Source: Salinicola salarius
Lineage (GTDB): Bacteria > Pseudomonadota > Gammaproteobacteria > Pseudomonadales > Halomonadaceae
Direction of reading: 5' to 3'
Length of the DNA stretch: 64,000 nt
Assembly: GCF_002179555.1 (NCBI RefSeq)
Contig: NZ_NHOU01000002.1
Coordinates: 1-64,000 of the forward strand
The notes under the pieces are model-generated. The model was not told the origin of the DNA. It was given only the letters and a program-made list of their open reading frames with translations, and did no database searches. How positions within the stretch are numbered: position 1 is the stretch's first letter; each line of letters opens with the position of its first letter. Below are positions 33,949 through 43,193 of the stretch, piece after piece. Position numbers and translations under genes: made by a program.

Positions 33949-34554
33949 TTACTCGTAGGAAAATGGCTGGCGCCCCTGAAACGCCCGGCTGAGCGTGCCG
34001 CCATCGACATACTCCAGCTCGCCGCCCATCGGGACGCCGTAGGCCAATCGGGAGAGCTTGGCCTCCCGCCCGACCAGGTGCTCGGCGATGTAATGCGCGG
34101 TGGCCTCCCCCTCCACGGTCGGGTTGGTCGCCAGGATGATCTCGCTGACCATCTCTCGGGAGAGCCGGGACTCCAGTTGATCCAGGCCGATATCGTCGGG
34201 GCCGATGCCGTCGAGCGGTGACAGATGGCCATGCAGCACGAAATACTGACCGCGAAAGCCGCCTGCCTGCTCGATCGCCAGCATGTCGGCCGGCGACTCG
34301 ACCACGCACAGCAGGGCCGAGTCGCGCCGCGAATCCTGGCAGACGCCGCACAGCGCCTCTTCGGTCAGCGTACGGCATCGCTCGCAGTAGCCGACCTGCT
34401 CGATCGCCTGGACCAGCGCTTCCGAGAGCCGCCGCCCACCCTCGCGATCACGCTCCAGCAGGTGAAGCGCCATCCGCTGCGCGGTCTTCGGCCCGACTCC
34501 CGGTAGCACGCGCAGGCTATCCAGTAACTGCTCGACAAGCGGTGAAAAGCTCAT
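33949..34554 (-). CDS. recR: Recombination protein RecR
   Basis: DNA repair protein of 201 residues, with an N-terminal helix-hairpin-helix ([15 protein letters not shown]), a four-cysteine zinc site ([16 protein letters not shown]) and a Toprim domain beginning [15 protein letters not shown]. It acts in the RecFOR pathway. The ATG overlaps the ybaB stop (ATGA). It follows dnaX-ybaB, the classical order. Confidence 0.97.
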   Translation of the reverse strand: MSFSPLVEQLLDSLRVLPGVGPKTAQRMALHLLERDREGGRRLSEALVQAIEQVGYCERCRTLTEEALCGVCQDSRRDSALLCVVESPADMLAIEQAGGFRGQYFVLHGHLSPLDGIGPDDIGLDQLESRLSREMVSEIILATNPTVEGEATAHYIAEHLVGREAKLSRLAYGVPMGGELEYVDGGTLSRAFQGRQPFSYE

Positions 34555-34880
34555 CAGAACGGCATCTTCATCCCGGGCGGCAGATTGAGTCCGGAAGAGA
34601 CTTCTTCCATGCGCGCCTTGGACTGGGTCTCGACCTTGCGTGACGCGTCGTTGACGGCAGCCGCCAGCAGATCTTCCAGCAGCTCCTTGTCTTCCTGCAT
34701 TACGGAAGGATCGATCTCGACGCGGCTGACGTCATGGCGGCCATTCATGGTCACCTTGATCATGCCGGCGCCGGCTTCGCCCAACACTTCCATCTGGGCG
34801 ATCTCTTCCTGAGCCTGCTGCATCTTTTCCTGCATTTCCTGGGCCTGCTTCATCAGATTGCCCATGCCACCCTTGAACAT
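34554..34880 (-). CDS. ybaB: YbaB/EbfC nucleoid-associated protein
   Basis: DNA-binding protein of 108 residues with the family pattern [20 protein letters not shown], a coiled coil, then [21 protein letters not shown]. The ATG at 34880 is preceded by AAGGAGTTCGTC. The frame stays open upstream to an ATG at 34970 through a repeat array; the better ribosome site and family length favour 34880. It is flanked by dnaX and recR. Confidence 0.93.
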   Translation of the reverse strand: MFKGGMGNLMKQAQEMQEKMQQAQEEIAQMEVLGEAGAGMIKVTMNGRHDVSRVEIDPSVMQEDKELLEDLLAAAVNDASRKVETQSKARMEEVSSGLNLPPGMKMPF

Positions 34881-34910
34881 GACGAACTCCTTCGAGATTG
34901 GGAATGCTTT

Positions 34911-34993
34911 GCAAAAGCGTGACGCCCGCGAAAGCGTGACGTCTGCGAAATCGTATGTCTGCGAAATCATATGCCTGCGAAATCGTGATGCCC
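34911..34993. repeat. Five degenerate 16-17 bp tandem repeats between dnaX and ybaB
   Basis: Units on the plus strand are GCAAAAGCGTGACGCCC, GCGAAAGCGTGACGTCT, GCGAAATCGTATGTCT, GCGAAATCATATGCCT and GCGAAATCGTGATGCCC, head to tail. They fill nearly the whole spacer (34881-35001). Confidence 0.9.
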
Positions 34994-35001
34994 GGTCGGG
35001 A

Positions 35002-37296
35002 TCACACGCGATCGGCGGTTACGCTTCCTTCCATCAGCCGAGCGCCGAAACGCGCTTCCAATTCCTGGATATGCGGGTCGACACGCAAGGCTTCAACAGC
35101 GCGTGCGTGACGTTCGCGTGCCTCGCGGTCACGCTTGGCCTTGGCCGTCTCGCGTGCGCCGTCCAGTTCAGCAACGCTGATCTCGAGCCGACGCGTGTAG
35201 CCGAGGCCCGCCAACGCCTTGGTGATGCGCTCGATATGCAGATCGGAGAGCATGGCCGACTGGCCGGGGTCCAGCGTCACCTTCAGCGCGCTGCCATCGT
35301 CACTCTCGATAACGCAGTGAGCCGCGAGATTGCGCGTGAGACCGCCAATATCGAGCTGATCGAAGCGATCCAGCCATAACCCGTGCGTGAGCTGGCCGGC
35401 ATTTACCGGCGAGTCCTGTGTCGCCGCCGGGCTGTTCATCTCTGCCATCGGCGCCTCGGCCATCGCCGGCACCGCATCCGCTTCGATAGCGGCTGTCGAC
35501 CCGTCAGCGCCAGCCGATGCATGCCCCGTGTCGGCTGGAGCGACGTCGCCTTGAGCACCGTCGCTTTGAATACCGCTACTTTGAAAGTCTGGCCGGGCCG
35601 GTTGCGCTATCTGCTCGACCGGGGCGGAAGCCGCTGCTATATCGGTCGCGACGTCGACAGCCGGCGAGTCGCCGGGCTCGGGTGCCGAAGCCTCTGCCGC
35701 TTCGGCCGCCCAGGCGTAGGCCTCGTCGCTGAAACCGGCTTGATCGTCGAAACGGCTCGCGTCCTCGAAATCGCTGGCGTCATCGATAGCCGCGCTGCCC
35801 GACTCGGCCGCGACAGTGACTGTCTCGCCCTGTTCCGCGCCCTGTTCCGCGCTCGGCTCCGGTGACGCCGCTTCCGGGACGATACCGGTCGCGGGAGCTT
35901 TAGCTTGGGATGCCTCGGTCTCGGTAGACCAAGGCGGGCGGTCCTCTTCAAAATCGGAGGACGCGGGCGGCTCGGCCGGTGAAGACAAAGGGGGATCGGC
36001 AGGCTCCGCCGACGGCGCCTGACGCTCGACAGGTGCCGACGGTGCCGCAGCGGCTGGCTCCGGCGCGATCTTCGGCGCAGGAACGGTGCTGGTCGCCTGC
36101 GGCGCCTCCGCCGTCGACGTGGCCGATGTCTGACGCTCGTCGCTCGGCGACCTGCCGCCTTGCTGGGCGCCCCTGCGCAAAGGCAGGTCAGTCTGCGGTG
36201 GCGTCGGTACACCCTGGGGCCGGAAGGCCAACATGCGCAGCAGCGTCATCTCGACCGCCGCGCGGGTATCCGGTGCGTTATCGATATCGCCTCGGCCCTG
36301 CAGCGCAATCTGGTAATAGAGCTGCACGTCTTCCGCGGTGAAGCGTCCGGCCAGCGCCAGCAGCTCGTCACGATCGCCATGGCCGTTGTCCAGTGCGCCG
36401 GGAACCATCTGGGCGATCGCCAGGCGATGCATCAGGCCGGAGAGCTCGTCGAGCACGCCGGCAAAGTCCGGCCCCTGCTCGGCCAGTGAGGCCACTTCGG
36501 TGAGCAACCGCTCGGCATCGACATCCGCCAATGCCTCGGCCAGCGCGATCAGATGCGCGTGATCCAGGGTACCGAGCATGGCGGCCACGTCTTCCCGCCG
36601 CACCTCGCCCTGGCCAAAGGCGATGGCCTGGTCGGTCAGGCTCATGGCATCCCGCATCGAGCCGTCGGCGGCCTTGCCGAGCAGCCATAGCGCCTGCGGA
36701 TCGAAGGCCACCTGCTCAGCTTCGAGAACCCGGGTCAGATGCTCGGCCACCCGCTCCGGCGGCATGTTCTTGAGCGTGAACTGCAGGCAGCGCGACAGCA
36801 CCGTCACCGGCAGCTTTTGCGGATCGGTGGTCGCCAACAGGAACTTGACGTGCGGCGGCGGCTCTTCCAGCGTCTTGAGCAGCGCGTTGAAACTGTGCGT
36901 CGACAGCATGTGCACCTCATCGATGAGGTACACCTTGTAACGCCCCTGGGTTGGCGCGTACTGGACGTTGTCCAGCAGTTCGCGAGTGTCTTCCACCTTG
37001 GTGCGCGAAGCGGCATCGACCTCGATCAGATCGACGAAGCGGCCGCTATCGATATCGCGGCAGGTCTCGCACTGGCCACAGGGCTGGGAGCCCACGCCCT
37101 GCTCGCAATTGAGGCACTTGGCGAGAATCCGCGCCAGCGTCGTCTTGCCGACACCGCGAGTCCCGGTAAACAGATAGGCGTGATGCAGTCGCCCCTGGTC
37201 GAGCGCATTGACCAGAGCACGGCTGACATGCTCCTGACCGACCAGTTCGTGGAAGGTACGCGGGCGCCATTTACGGGCCAGAACCTGGTAACTCAT
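35002..37296 (-). CDS. dnaX: DNA polymerase III subunits gamma/tau
   Basis: Clamp-loader protein of 764 residues. The AAA+ part has Walker [10 protein letters not shown], the zinc module CLNC...CGQCETC, DEVHML and the SRC box [10 protein letters not shown]. Between about residues 370 and 640 is a very long Ala/Pro/Glu/Ser-rich linker containing short repeats, then a tau-type C-terminal domain from about 650. I noticed no A-AAA-AAG slippery site, so only tau may be made, or the short form is made some other way. ATG 37296 ([12 protein letters not shown]). Confidence 0.95.
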   Translation of the reverse strand: MSYQVLARKWRPRTFHELVGQEHVSRALVNALDQGRLHHAYLFTGTRGVGKTTLARILAKCLNCEQGVGSQPCGQCETCRDIDSGRFVDLIEVDAASRTKVEDTRELLDNVQYAPTQGRYKVYLIDEVHMLSTHSFNALLKTLEEPPPHVKFLLATTDPQKLPVTVLSRCLQFTLKNMPPERVAEHLTRVLEAEQVAFDPQALWLLGKAADGSMRDAMSLTDQAIAFGQGEVRREDVAAMLGTLDHAHLIALAEALADVDAERLLTEVASLAEQGPDFAGVLDELSGLMHRLAIAQMVPGALDNGHGDRDELLALAGRFTAEDVQLYYQIALQGRGDIDNAPDTRAAVEMTLLRMLAFRPQGVPTPPQTDLPLRRGAQQGGRSPSDERQTSATSTAEAPQATSTVPAPKIAPEPAAAAPSAPVERQAPSAEPADPPLSSPAEPPASSDFEEDRPPWSTETEASQAKAPATGIVPEAASPEPSAEQGAEQGETVTVAAESGSAAIDDASDFEDASRFDDQAGFSDEAYAWAAEAAEASAPEPGDSPAVDVATDIAAASAPVEQIAQPARPDFQSSGIQSDGAQGDVAPADTGHASAGADGSTAAIEADAVPAMAEAPMAEMNSPAATQDSPVNAGQLTHGLWLDRFDQLDIGGLTRNLAAHCVIESDDGSALKVTLDPGQSAMLSDLHIERITKALAGLGYTRRLEISVAELDGARETAKAKRDREARERHARAVEALRVDPHIQELEARFGARLMEGSVTADRV

Positions 37297-37501
37297 GCGG
37301 CGCGATACTCCTCGCAGATAGGCTCGCGGCTGGACGTGATGGTCAGGAATCGGCACGACCACGATCGAAACATCGTTGCCAGCATCGGTCATCCTGAAGT
37401 GATCGGGCCATTCTAGCAGGGTCGGGAGAAAACTGACGAGGCGGGAGGCAGCGACTTGGTCGCCGAATTCATGACAGGCCAAATTGCGCAGGGCCAGAAA
37501 T

Positions 37502-37616
37502 GGAGGCGGCCCCTACCAGCCACATCCCGGCACACGCGGCCACCACTACCGTTGCTCCCTTCCGGGCCTGGCGGGGTTTGCGGTTTAGCGTTGCGGGAGG
37601 ACCGGCAAGGGCCACC
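37502..37616 (-). ncRNA. ffs: 4.5S signal recognition particle RNA
   Basis: Minus strand carries the diagnostic SRP apical domain: CAGGCCCGGAAGGGAGCA with its partner region, TCCTCCCGCAACG near the 5' end and GTGTGCCGGGATGT near the 3' end, all matching bacterial 4.5S RNA. The terminal bases GGTGGCCC and GGGCCGCC pair, which sets the ends at about 37616 and 37505. It binds Ffh for targeting membrane proteins. It lies in the 545-base space between dnaX and tctA, apart from which I see only the promoter below, a terminator and nothing else. Confidence 0.95.
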
Positions 37617-37695
37617 ATAGCTCGATTCATCAGTGACGCGATGAGATCGAAGGCCGACAAAGCCTGTTCCATCAAGACGTTGCCGAGCGAGCGGC

Positions 37696-37724
37696 ACTAT
37701 AACAGCGTCATCGCTCTGCGGCAA
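37696..37724 (-). promoter_or_regulatory. Promoter candidate for ffs
   Basis: On the minus strand TTGCCG, a 17-base spacer and TATAGT. It would start transcription roughly 70 bases before the mature 4.5S RNA, so a processed 5' leader is implied. Confidence 0.45.
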
Positions 37725-37788
37725 CCGGGAAGGATTCAAGAGTACCCAGAAAACGATAGCAGCGAATATCTCTACCCTCGCTGCGAAC

Positions 37789-37819
37789 AAAAAAGCCCCG
37801 CCGTTTCAACGAGCGGGGC
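37789..37819 (-). terminator. Intrinsic terminator of the tctCBA operon
   Basis: Minus-strand stem GCCCCGC / GCGGGGC with an 11-base loop and six T, 23 bases past the tctA stop. Confidence 0.9.
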
Positions 37820-37841
37820 ATGGAACATGTCATCTCGCGGC

Positions 37842-39359
37842 TCAGCCGACCTTCTCCTTGGCCGCCTGCATCCGGCGCCGCAGAATCGGCCCCACCACCA
37901 CCGGCAGCACCAGCCCGATGATCGCCACCAGCCACAGCCCGATGGAGAGACCGCTACCCCAAAGGATCGACCAGTCGCCGTCGGAGATCTGCATCGCGTG
38001 ACGCAGGTTCTTCTCCATTTCCGGCCCCAGCAGCAGGCCGAGAATCACCGGGACCAGCGGAATTTCCAGCTTGCGCAGAATGTAGCCGGCGACGCCGAAG
38101 GCGATCATGAAGTAGAGATCGAAGGTCGAGTGGCTGATCGAGTAGATGCCCACGAACGCGACCATGGTCACGATCGGCAGCAGATACATCGGCGGAACCG
38201 ACAGGATCTTCACGAACACGCCGACCAGCGGAATGTTGAGCAGCAGCAGCATGAAGTTGCCCACCAGCAGTGCGGCGATGACGCCCCACACCAGGTCGGC
38301 ATTCTGCGTGAACATCAACGGCCCCGGCGTGATGTTGAGCGACACCAGCATCGCCAGCAACACCGCCGTGGTCCCGCTACCCGGTACGCCAAGCGTCAGC
38401 ATTGGCACCAGTGCGCCGCTGGACGCGCCGTTGTTGCCCGATTCGGGCGCAGCCACGCCACGCGGATCGCCTTCCCCGAAGTAGCCCTTCTTGCCGACGA
38501 TCTTCTTTTCCAGCGTATAGGTGATGAAGCTGCCCAGCGACGCGCCCGCTCCCGGCAGCACACCGGCGATGAAGCCTAAAATGCCGCCGCGCACGGTGGT
38601 CGGCATGATCGACAGAATTTCCCGCCACTTCAGCTTGAGCGGGTTGACCTTGATCATCTCGCGGCCGGCGCCGGCCTTCTCTTCGATGAAGAACAGAAGC
38701 TCGGATACCGCGAACAGACCGACGATGGCGATGATGAAGTCGACGCCTTCGTAGAGCTCTAGCACGCCGAAGGTGTAGCGCTGCGTGCCGGTGGAGAGAT
38801 CGATTCCGACAGTGGCGATGATCAGCCCGATCGCTGCGGCCATCAGCGTCTTCATCGGGTTCTTGCCGGTGATACCGCCCAGCGTGGCGAAGGCCAGCAC
38901 GAACAGCGCGAAGTATTCGGCTGGGCCGAAGGTCAAGGCGAAGCGAGCCAGCAGCGGCGCCAGCAGGATCAGGCCAATGGTGGCGATCAGGCTGCCCATG
39001 AAGGAGGCGATCGCCGAAATCGCCAGTGCTTCGGCGGCCTTGCCCTGGCGAGCCATCGGGTAGCCGTCGAGACAGGTCATCATCGCCGGCTCGTCACCGG
39101 GAATATTCAGCAGGATTGACGAGATACGTCCGCCATACATCGCCCCGGCATAGACGGCCGTCAGCATGATCAAGGCGGTTTCCGGCTTGAGGCCGAGGGT
39201 GAACGCCAGCGGAATCAGGATCGCCACGCCGTTGGCCGGGCCCAGACCGGGCAGCGCGCCGATCAGCGTGCCGATGAAACACCCCATCAAGGCGAACATC
39301 AGGTTCTCGGGCTGCAGCGCCACGCCGAAGCCGAGGGAAAGATAGTGCAACGTTTCCAT
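37842..39359 (-). CDS. tctA: Tripartite tricarboxylate transporter large permease TctA
   Basis: Inner-membrane protein of 505 residues with about twelve hydrophobic segments. The family signature GALPGLGPANGVAILIPL is near the N terminus and the second copy GVLPGAGASLGSFITYTLEK is in the middle, as in TctA. It imports citrate or another carboxylate using TctC-bound substrate. Its ATG overlaps the tctB stop (TGATG). Confidence 0.95.
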   Translation of the reverse strand: METLHYLSLGFGVALQPENLMFALMGCFIGTLIGALPGLGPANGVAILIPLAFTLGLKPETALIMLTAVYAGAMYGGRISSILLNIPGDEPAMMTCLDGYPMARQGKAAEALAISAIASFMGSLIATIGLILLAPLLARFALTFGPAEYFALFVLAFATLGGITGKNPMKTLMAAAIGLIIATVGIDLSTGTQRYTFGVLELYEGVDFIIAIVGLFAVSELLFFIEEKAGAGREMIKVNPLKLKWREILSIMPTTVRGGILGFIAGVLPGAGASLGSFITYTLEKKIVGKKGYFGEGDPRGVAAPESGNNGASSGALVPMLTLGVPGSGTTAVLLAMLVSLNITPGPLMFTQNADLVWGVIAALLVGNFMLLLLNIPLVGVFVKILSVPPMYLLPIVTMVAFVGIYSISHSTFDLYFMIAFGVAGYILRKLEIPLVPVILGLLLGPEMEKNLRHAMQISDGDWSILWGSGLSIGLWLVAIIGLVLPVVVGPILRRRMQAAKEKVG

Positions 39360-39805
39360 CAGTTCATCTCCAGCAGGCCAAGCGGCAGCGGCAATTCCAG
39401 TCCATAGGTGAACAGTACGAACACCACCACACCGCTAATCAGCCCGGTGAGATAGGCCTTGATCGGCCGCGCGCCCATGCGCCAGCAAAGCGTGCCGACC
39501 GCCAGCGTGGTCGAGACGATGAAGCCCAGCGGCTCGAGCAGCAGCGCGTAGACGACCAAGGTGACCACGGCAATCCCCAGCTCGCCAAAGGTCCTGGCGA
39601 CCGGCCAGTGATTGTCGGGGTCGGGCTTGACGATCATGTAGAGACTGCAGATGGCCAGAATCACGGCCAGCAGCTTGGGAAAGGTCTCCGGGCCAACGGC
39701 TTCCGACCCCCCGAAGGGAACCGGAAACCGGGTGGCGCCGTAGTAGTAGGCGACGGCGATCACCAGCATGATCAGACCGAAGACGCGATCATTGAACTTG
39801 CTCAT
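39359..39805 (-). CDS. tctB: Tripartite tricarboxylate transporter small permease TctB
   Basis: Protein of 148 residues with four hydrophobic segments and the TctB layout (FGLIMLVIAVAYYYGATRFP at the N terminus). The start overlaps the tctC stop by four bases (ATGA). Works with TctA. Confidence 0.92.
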   Translation of the reverse strand: MSKFNDRVFGLIMLVIAVAYYYGATRFPVPFGGSEAVGPETFPKLLAVILAICSLYMIVKPDPDNHWPVARTFGELGIAVVTLVVYALLLEPLGFIVSTTLAVGTLCWRMGARPIKAYLTGLISGVVVFVLFTYGLELPLPLGLLEMN

Positions 39806-40788
39806 TGAATCAGCCCGATTTCCTTGGACAGCGACTGGATATCGTTGATCTGCTGCTTGACGAAGGCCTGGAATTCACCGGAATCCGGGTGGAACGGCAT
39901 CAGACCGTTGCTTTTCATGACCTTCTTCCACTGATCGCTGGCATAGAGCTCGTCGACGGCATCGACCCAGTACTGCTTGGCGTCTTCGTCGATGTCGGAC
40001 GGCATGTAGAAGCCGCGCCAGTTGGGGCCGACCGCATCGATGCCCTGCTCTTTTGCGGTGGGGATATCGGCCAGATCGCCGGGGAGACGCTCGTCGGAGA
40101 GCACCGCCAGCACGCGGAGATCGCCGGACTCGAGGAAGCCCTGGGTTTCGGTGATGTCGCCGGTGAATGCATCGACGTGGCCGCCGATGACCTGCGTCAT
40201 CGCTTCGCCACCGTTGTTGTAGGAGAGATACGGAATACGCGGCAGATTCTCGACACCGGCAGCCTTGGCAGCGATCAGCACCTTGAGGTGATCCCATCCG
40301 CCATTGGCGCTACCGCCGGCGAACTTGACCGAACGCGGGTCTTCTTTCAAGGCGCTCATCAGCGAGTTGAGGTCCTGATAGGGAGAATCCTTGGATACCG
40401 CGATCACGCCGTAGTCGGCCCCTACGGCACCGATCCAGTTGACCATGTCGGCGTCCATGCCAGGGAACTGGCCCTGAGCCAGGCGGGTGGTGGTCGCCGT
40501 CGAGGCCGCCACCAGCAGCTGGTCGTCACCCTTGCGCTTGCTGACGGTGTGAGCGAACGCGACGCCGCCACCGGCGCCTGCCATGTTGATGGTCTGAACG
40601 CTGGCCGGCACGAGCTCCAGCTCCTCGAGCACGTTACCCACGCTGCGACAGGTAAAGTCCCAGCCGCCACCCGGGTCTGACGGAGCGATACATTCGACCT
40701 TGCCAGCAGGCTCGAACGCCATGGCGCCACTGGCGGTCAGGGCCAGCGCTGCAGCGGCCACCCAACGGATCGTCTTGCTTGCAAACAT
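39802..40788 (-). CDS. tctC: Tripartite tricarboxylate transporter substrate-binding protein TctC
   Basis: Periplasmic protein of 328 residues with a signal peptide ending ALTASGAMAFEP. Family features are ECIAPSDPGGGWDFTCRSVG and GGSANGGWDHLKV. Two cysteines flank the first ligand loop. It is the receptor for the TctAB permease. ATG 40788 follows AGGAGAATAATC. The operon is divergent from the tctDE-type regulators. Confidence 0.94.
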   Translation of the reverse strand: MFASKTIRWVAAAALALTASGAMAFEPAGKVECIAPSDPGGGWDFTCRSVGNVLEELELVPASVQTINMAGAGGGVAFAHTVSKRKGDDQLLVAASTATTTRLAQGQFPGMDADMVNWIGAVGADYGVIAVSKDSPYQDLNSLMSALKEDPRSVKFAGGSANGGWDHLKVLIAAKAAGVENLPRIPYLSYNNGGEAMTQVIGGHVDAFTGDITETQGFLESGDLRVLAVLSDERLPGDLADIPTAKEQGIDAVGPNWRGFYMPSDIDEDAKQYWVDAVDELYASDQWKKVMKSNGLMPFHPDSGEFQAFVKQQINDIQSLSKEIGLIQ

Positions 40789-40837
40789 GATTATTCTCCT
40801 CGCTGATAGAGCGGAGTTATCCCTAACGCTGACACCA

Positions 40838-40857
40838 ACCTTACAGTTCCGTAAGGT
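40838..40857. promoter_or_regulatory. Inverted repeat upstream of tctC, candidate TctD operator
   Basis: ACCTTAC-N6-GTAAGGT, a perfect 7-bp inverted repeat about 50 bases upstream of tctC. In the 330-base divergent region 40789-41118 I see no gene. The repeat could be bound by the neighbouring response regulator or be an RNA hairpin; no direct evidence. Confidence 0.4.
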
Positions 40858-41118
40858 AGAACTTTGTTTCCATGGGCGGAAATTAGGGTGAAGTCATGTA
40901 ACGGTCAACGGCGCGAACGCAAAAGCCGACTAAAGTTCAATGCCCCGATATTCAATTCGTTTACAATCGCCCGCCAACGCGCGATGGGCGATGCCATCGC
41001 TGGTTCATCGCACGAAGAACGGTGAAGGAAAGTGGATTCCTCGAGCGCCGGCGTATCCGATAAACGCGCATAGACGCGCACCGGGGTATTCTGTCTCTTT
41101 CACCTGCAGGAGTTTTCC

Positions 41119-41790
41119 ATGCCCCTGAAGTTGCTGCTGATAGAGGACGATCCTCTGCTCGCCAGCACCCTGACCGAAACATTGACCGTCGAGAATCAGC
41201 GCGTCGAACGGATTGCCGATGGCGGCGAAGCTCTGGACCGCCTTTCCTTCGACCATGACTACGACCTGATCCTGCTCGATCTCAACCTGCCGAATCGCAG
41301 CGGCCTCGAGGTACTGGAGGCGCTACGCTCACGTGATCGACAAACGCCGGTCCTGATCCTCACTGCCAGGGCAGCGATCGAGGATCGGGTCAAGGGACTC
41401 GATCTCGGCGCCGACGACTACCTCGCCAAACCTTTTGCGCTCGACGAGCTGGAAGCCCGGGTTCGCGCGCTGCTGCGCCGTCGTCAGAATGATCCGAGCG
41501 AACCGCTGATGCTCGGCTCGCTGAGCTTCGATCGCCAGCGCCAGCATTTCACGTTGAACGACACCGCCTTGTCGCTGCCACCGCGGGAGCACCGCCTGCT
41601 GGCGTGCCTGATCCACTACGCCGGCGAGCCGGTGGACAAGGCACGACTGCTCGACGAGGCCTTTGCCGGCGAAGCGGTCGGCGACAATGCCATCGAGGTC
41701 TATGTACATCGGCTGCGTCGTCGGCTCGCGGCGTCCGACGTCAGACTGCGCACGGTGCGAGGTATCGGCTATCTGCTGGAGGTCGAGTGA
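41119..41790 (+). CDS. tctD: TctD-type response regulator
   Basis: OmpR-family regulator of 223 residues. The receiver has the acidic pair ED-D at 9-11, phosphorylation Asp54 in LLDLNLP and Lys104 in YLAKPF, followed by a winged-helix DNA-binding domain with AIEVYVHRLRRRL and VRGIGYLLE. It likely activates the divergent tctCBA operon in response to carboxylates. ATG 41119 follows GCAGGAG. The histidine kinase gene overlaps its stop (GTGA). Confidence 0.92.
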   Translation: MPLKLLLIEDDPLLASTLTETLTVENQRVERIADGGEALDRLSFDHDYDLILLDLNLPNRSGLEVLEALRSRDRQTPVLILTARAAIEDRVKGLDLGADDYLAKPFALDELEARVRALLRRRQNDPSEPLMLGSLSFDRQRQHFTLNDTALSLPPREHRLLACLIHYAGEPVDKARLLDEAFAGEAVGDNAIEVYVHRLRRRLAASDVRLRTVRGIGYLLEVE

Positions 41791-43193
41791 CCTCATTGCG
41801 ACGCTGGCGTCTGTCACATCTAAGCCTTTACCGGCGCCTGATGGTCTGGCTGCTCTGCCCGCTGGCGCTGCTGGTCGCCATCATGCTGGTGCAAGCCTGG
41901 CTGGCCTCCCGCGAGGCGGCCGATCGAGCCTTCGACCGGCTGCTGGACGCGGCATCGCTCTCCATCGCCGAGCAGGTTCGCTGGCAGCAGAGTCGGCTGT
42001 GGATGGACCTGCCCCCCTCGGCGCTGGAGATGCTCGCCACCGACGCCGAGGAGCGAGTGTTCTACGCGCTCTACGACGCCCAGGGGCATTTCGTCACCGG
42101 CAATCGGTCACTTCCCTCCCTGCCTACCGAGAACGACATTCAAATGAACTATGGGGACGTGACTTCCCAGGACATGCCGCTCCGGCTCGGGGTCCTGCGT
42201 GCTCGTCTCGAGGGCTGGGATCGAAGCGATCGCTTCGAAGTCAGGGTGGCGCAGACGCGCGAAGGCCGGCAAGCCCTGGCCAATCAGCTGTTCCTGGCAA
42301 GTTTCGTCAATATCTTGATCATTGCCGGCCTGGCCGTGGTGGTCGTCCTGCTCTCGGCCCGCTTCGCGCTGGAACCGCTGACGCGACTGCGCCGCGCGAT
42401 CCGCCAGCGCAACCCTCGGACACTGTCACCGCTCGAACTGGCTCTGCCCCTCGAACTGGCTGAGCTACGTCAAGCCCTCAACGAACTGCTGGCCCGCATG
42501 CGTCGCGTTCGTGCCAACCAGGAGCGTTTCATCGGCGATGCCTCTCACCAGTTGAAAACGCCGCTGGCCGGACTCTCGACCCGCGCGGAGCTGGCCCTGC
42601 GGCAGTCGGATCCGGCGGCCTGGCACGAGGCGCTTGCCACCATGCACGGCACCGCCACCAAGACCGCGCGGCTGGCCGGCCAGTTGCTGTCGCTAACCCG
42701 GCTCAACAACCCCGAAGCGACGCCGACCAAGCAGGCCGTCGATCTCACGGCGCTGGCCCGGCGCTGCGTGAGGGAGGCATTTTCCCGCCACCATCGCCGT
42801 GGCATCGACCTCGGCGTGGAGGTCCCGGAGCATGCGGTGATGGTCTCCGCCAACGACTGGCAGCTGGAGGAAGCGCTGAATAACCTGATCGAAAACGCCT
42901 CAATCTATGGCGCCAGCCAGGTCACCGTTCAGGTCACCGATGCACCGGCGCGGCTGACGGTCACCGATGACGGTCCGGGCATTCCCGAGTCCCAGCGCCT
43001 GCTGATGCTGCGCCCTTTCCACCGCGGCCAGGAAACCGGCGACGGTAGCGGCCTAGGGCTGGCCATCGTCGACAGCATTGCCCGCGCCCACGACATCCGC
43101 TTAAGTCTGCAAGCCGCCCATCCCGACCACCCCGAGCGTCCCGGCCTATGTATCGCCCTGACCTTTTCATCCGACGCCTCATCCAACGCCTGA
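41787..43193 (+). CDS. tctE: TctE-type sensor histidine kinase
   Basis: Inner-membrane kinase of 468 residues: two membrane helices (about 19-40 and 172-192), a short periplasmic sensor region between them, a HAMP-like linker, the phosphorylation site His254 in DASHQLKTPLAGL, N box EALNNLIENAS and G boxes TDDGPGIP and GDGSGLGLAIV. Start is GTG 41787, overlapping the regulator stop and preceded by GGAGG. The end overlaps the binding-protein gene by 46 bases. Confidence 0.92.
   Translation: MTSLRRWRLSHLSLYRRLMVWLLCPLALLVAIMLVQAWLASREAADRAFDRLLDAASLSIAEQVRWQQSRLWMDLPPSALEMLATDAEERVFYALYDAQGHFVTGNRSLPSLPTENDIQMNYGDVTSQDMPLRLGVLRARLEGWDRSDRFEVRVAQTREGRQALANQLFLASFVNILIIAGLAVVVVLLSARFALEPLTRLRRAIRQRNPRTLSPLELALPLELAELRQALNELLARMRRVRANQERFIGDASHQLKTPLAGLSTRAELALRQSDPAAWHEALATMHGTATKTARLAGQLLSLTRLNNPEATPTKQAVDLTALARRCVREAFSRHHRRGIDLGVEVPEHAVMVSANDWQLEEALNNLIENASIYGASQVTVQVTDAPARLTVTDDGPGIPESQRLLMLRPFHRGQETGDGSGLGLAIVDSIARAHDIRLSLQAAHPDHPERPGLCIALTFSSDASSNA

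Noticed and set aside
34911..34993. CRISPR array
   Set aside because: Units are adjacent without spacers, shorter than CRISPR repeats, and no cas genes are near; they are simple tandem repeats.
37469..37675. 68-residue minus-strand frame over the SRP RNA
   Set aside because: Coincides with the conserved 4.5S RNA sequence, which explains the open frame.
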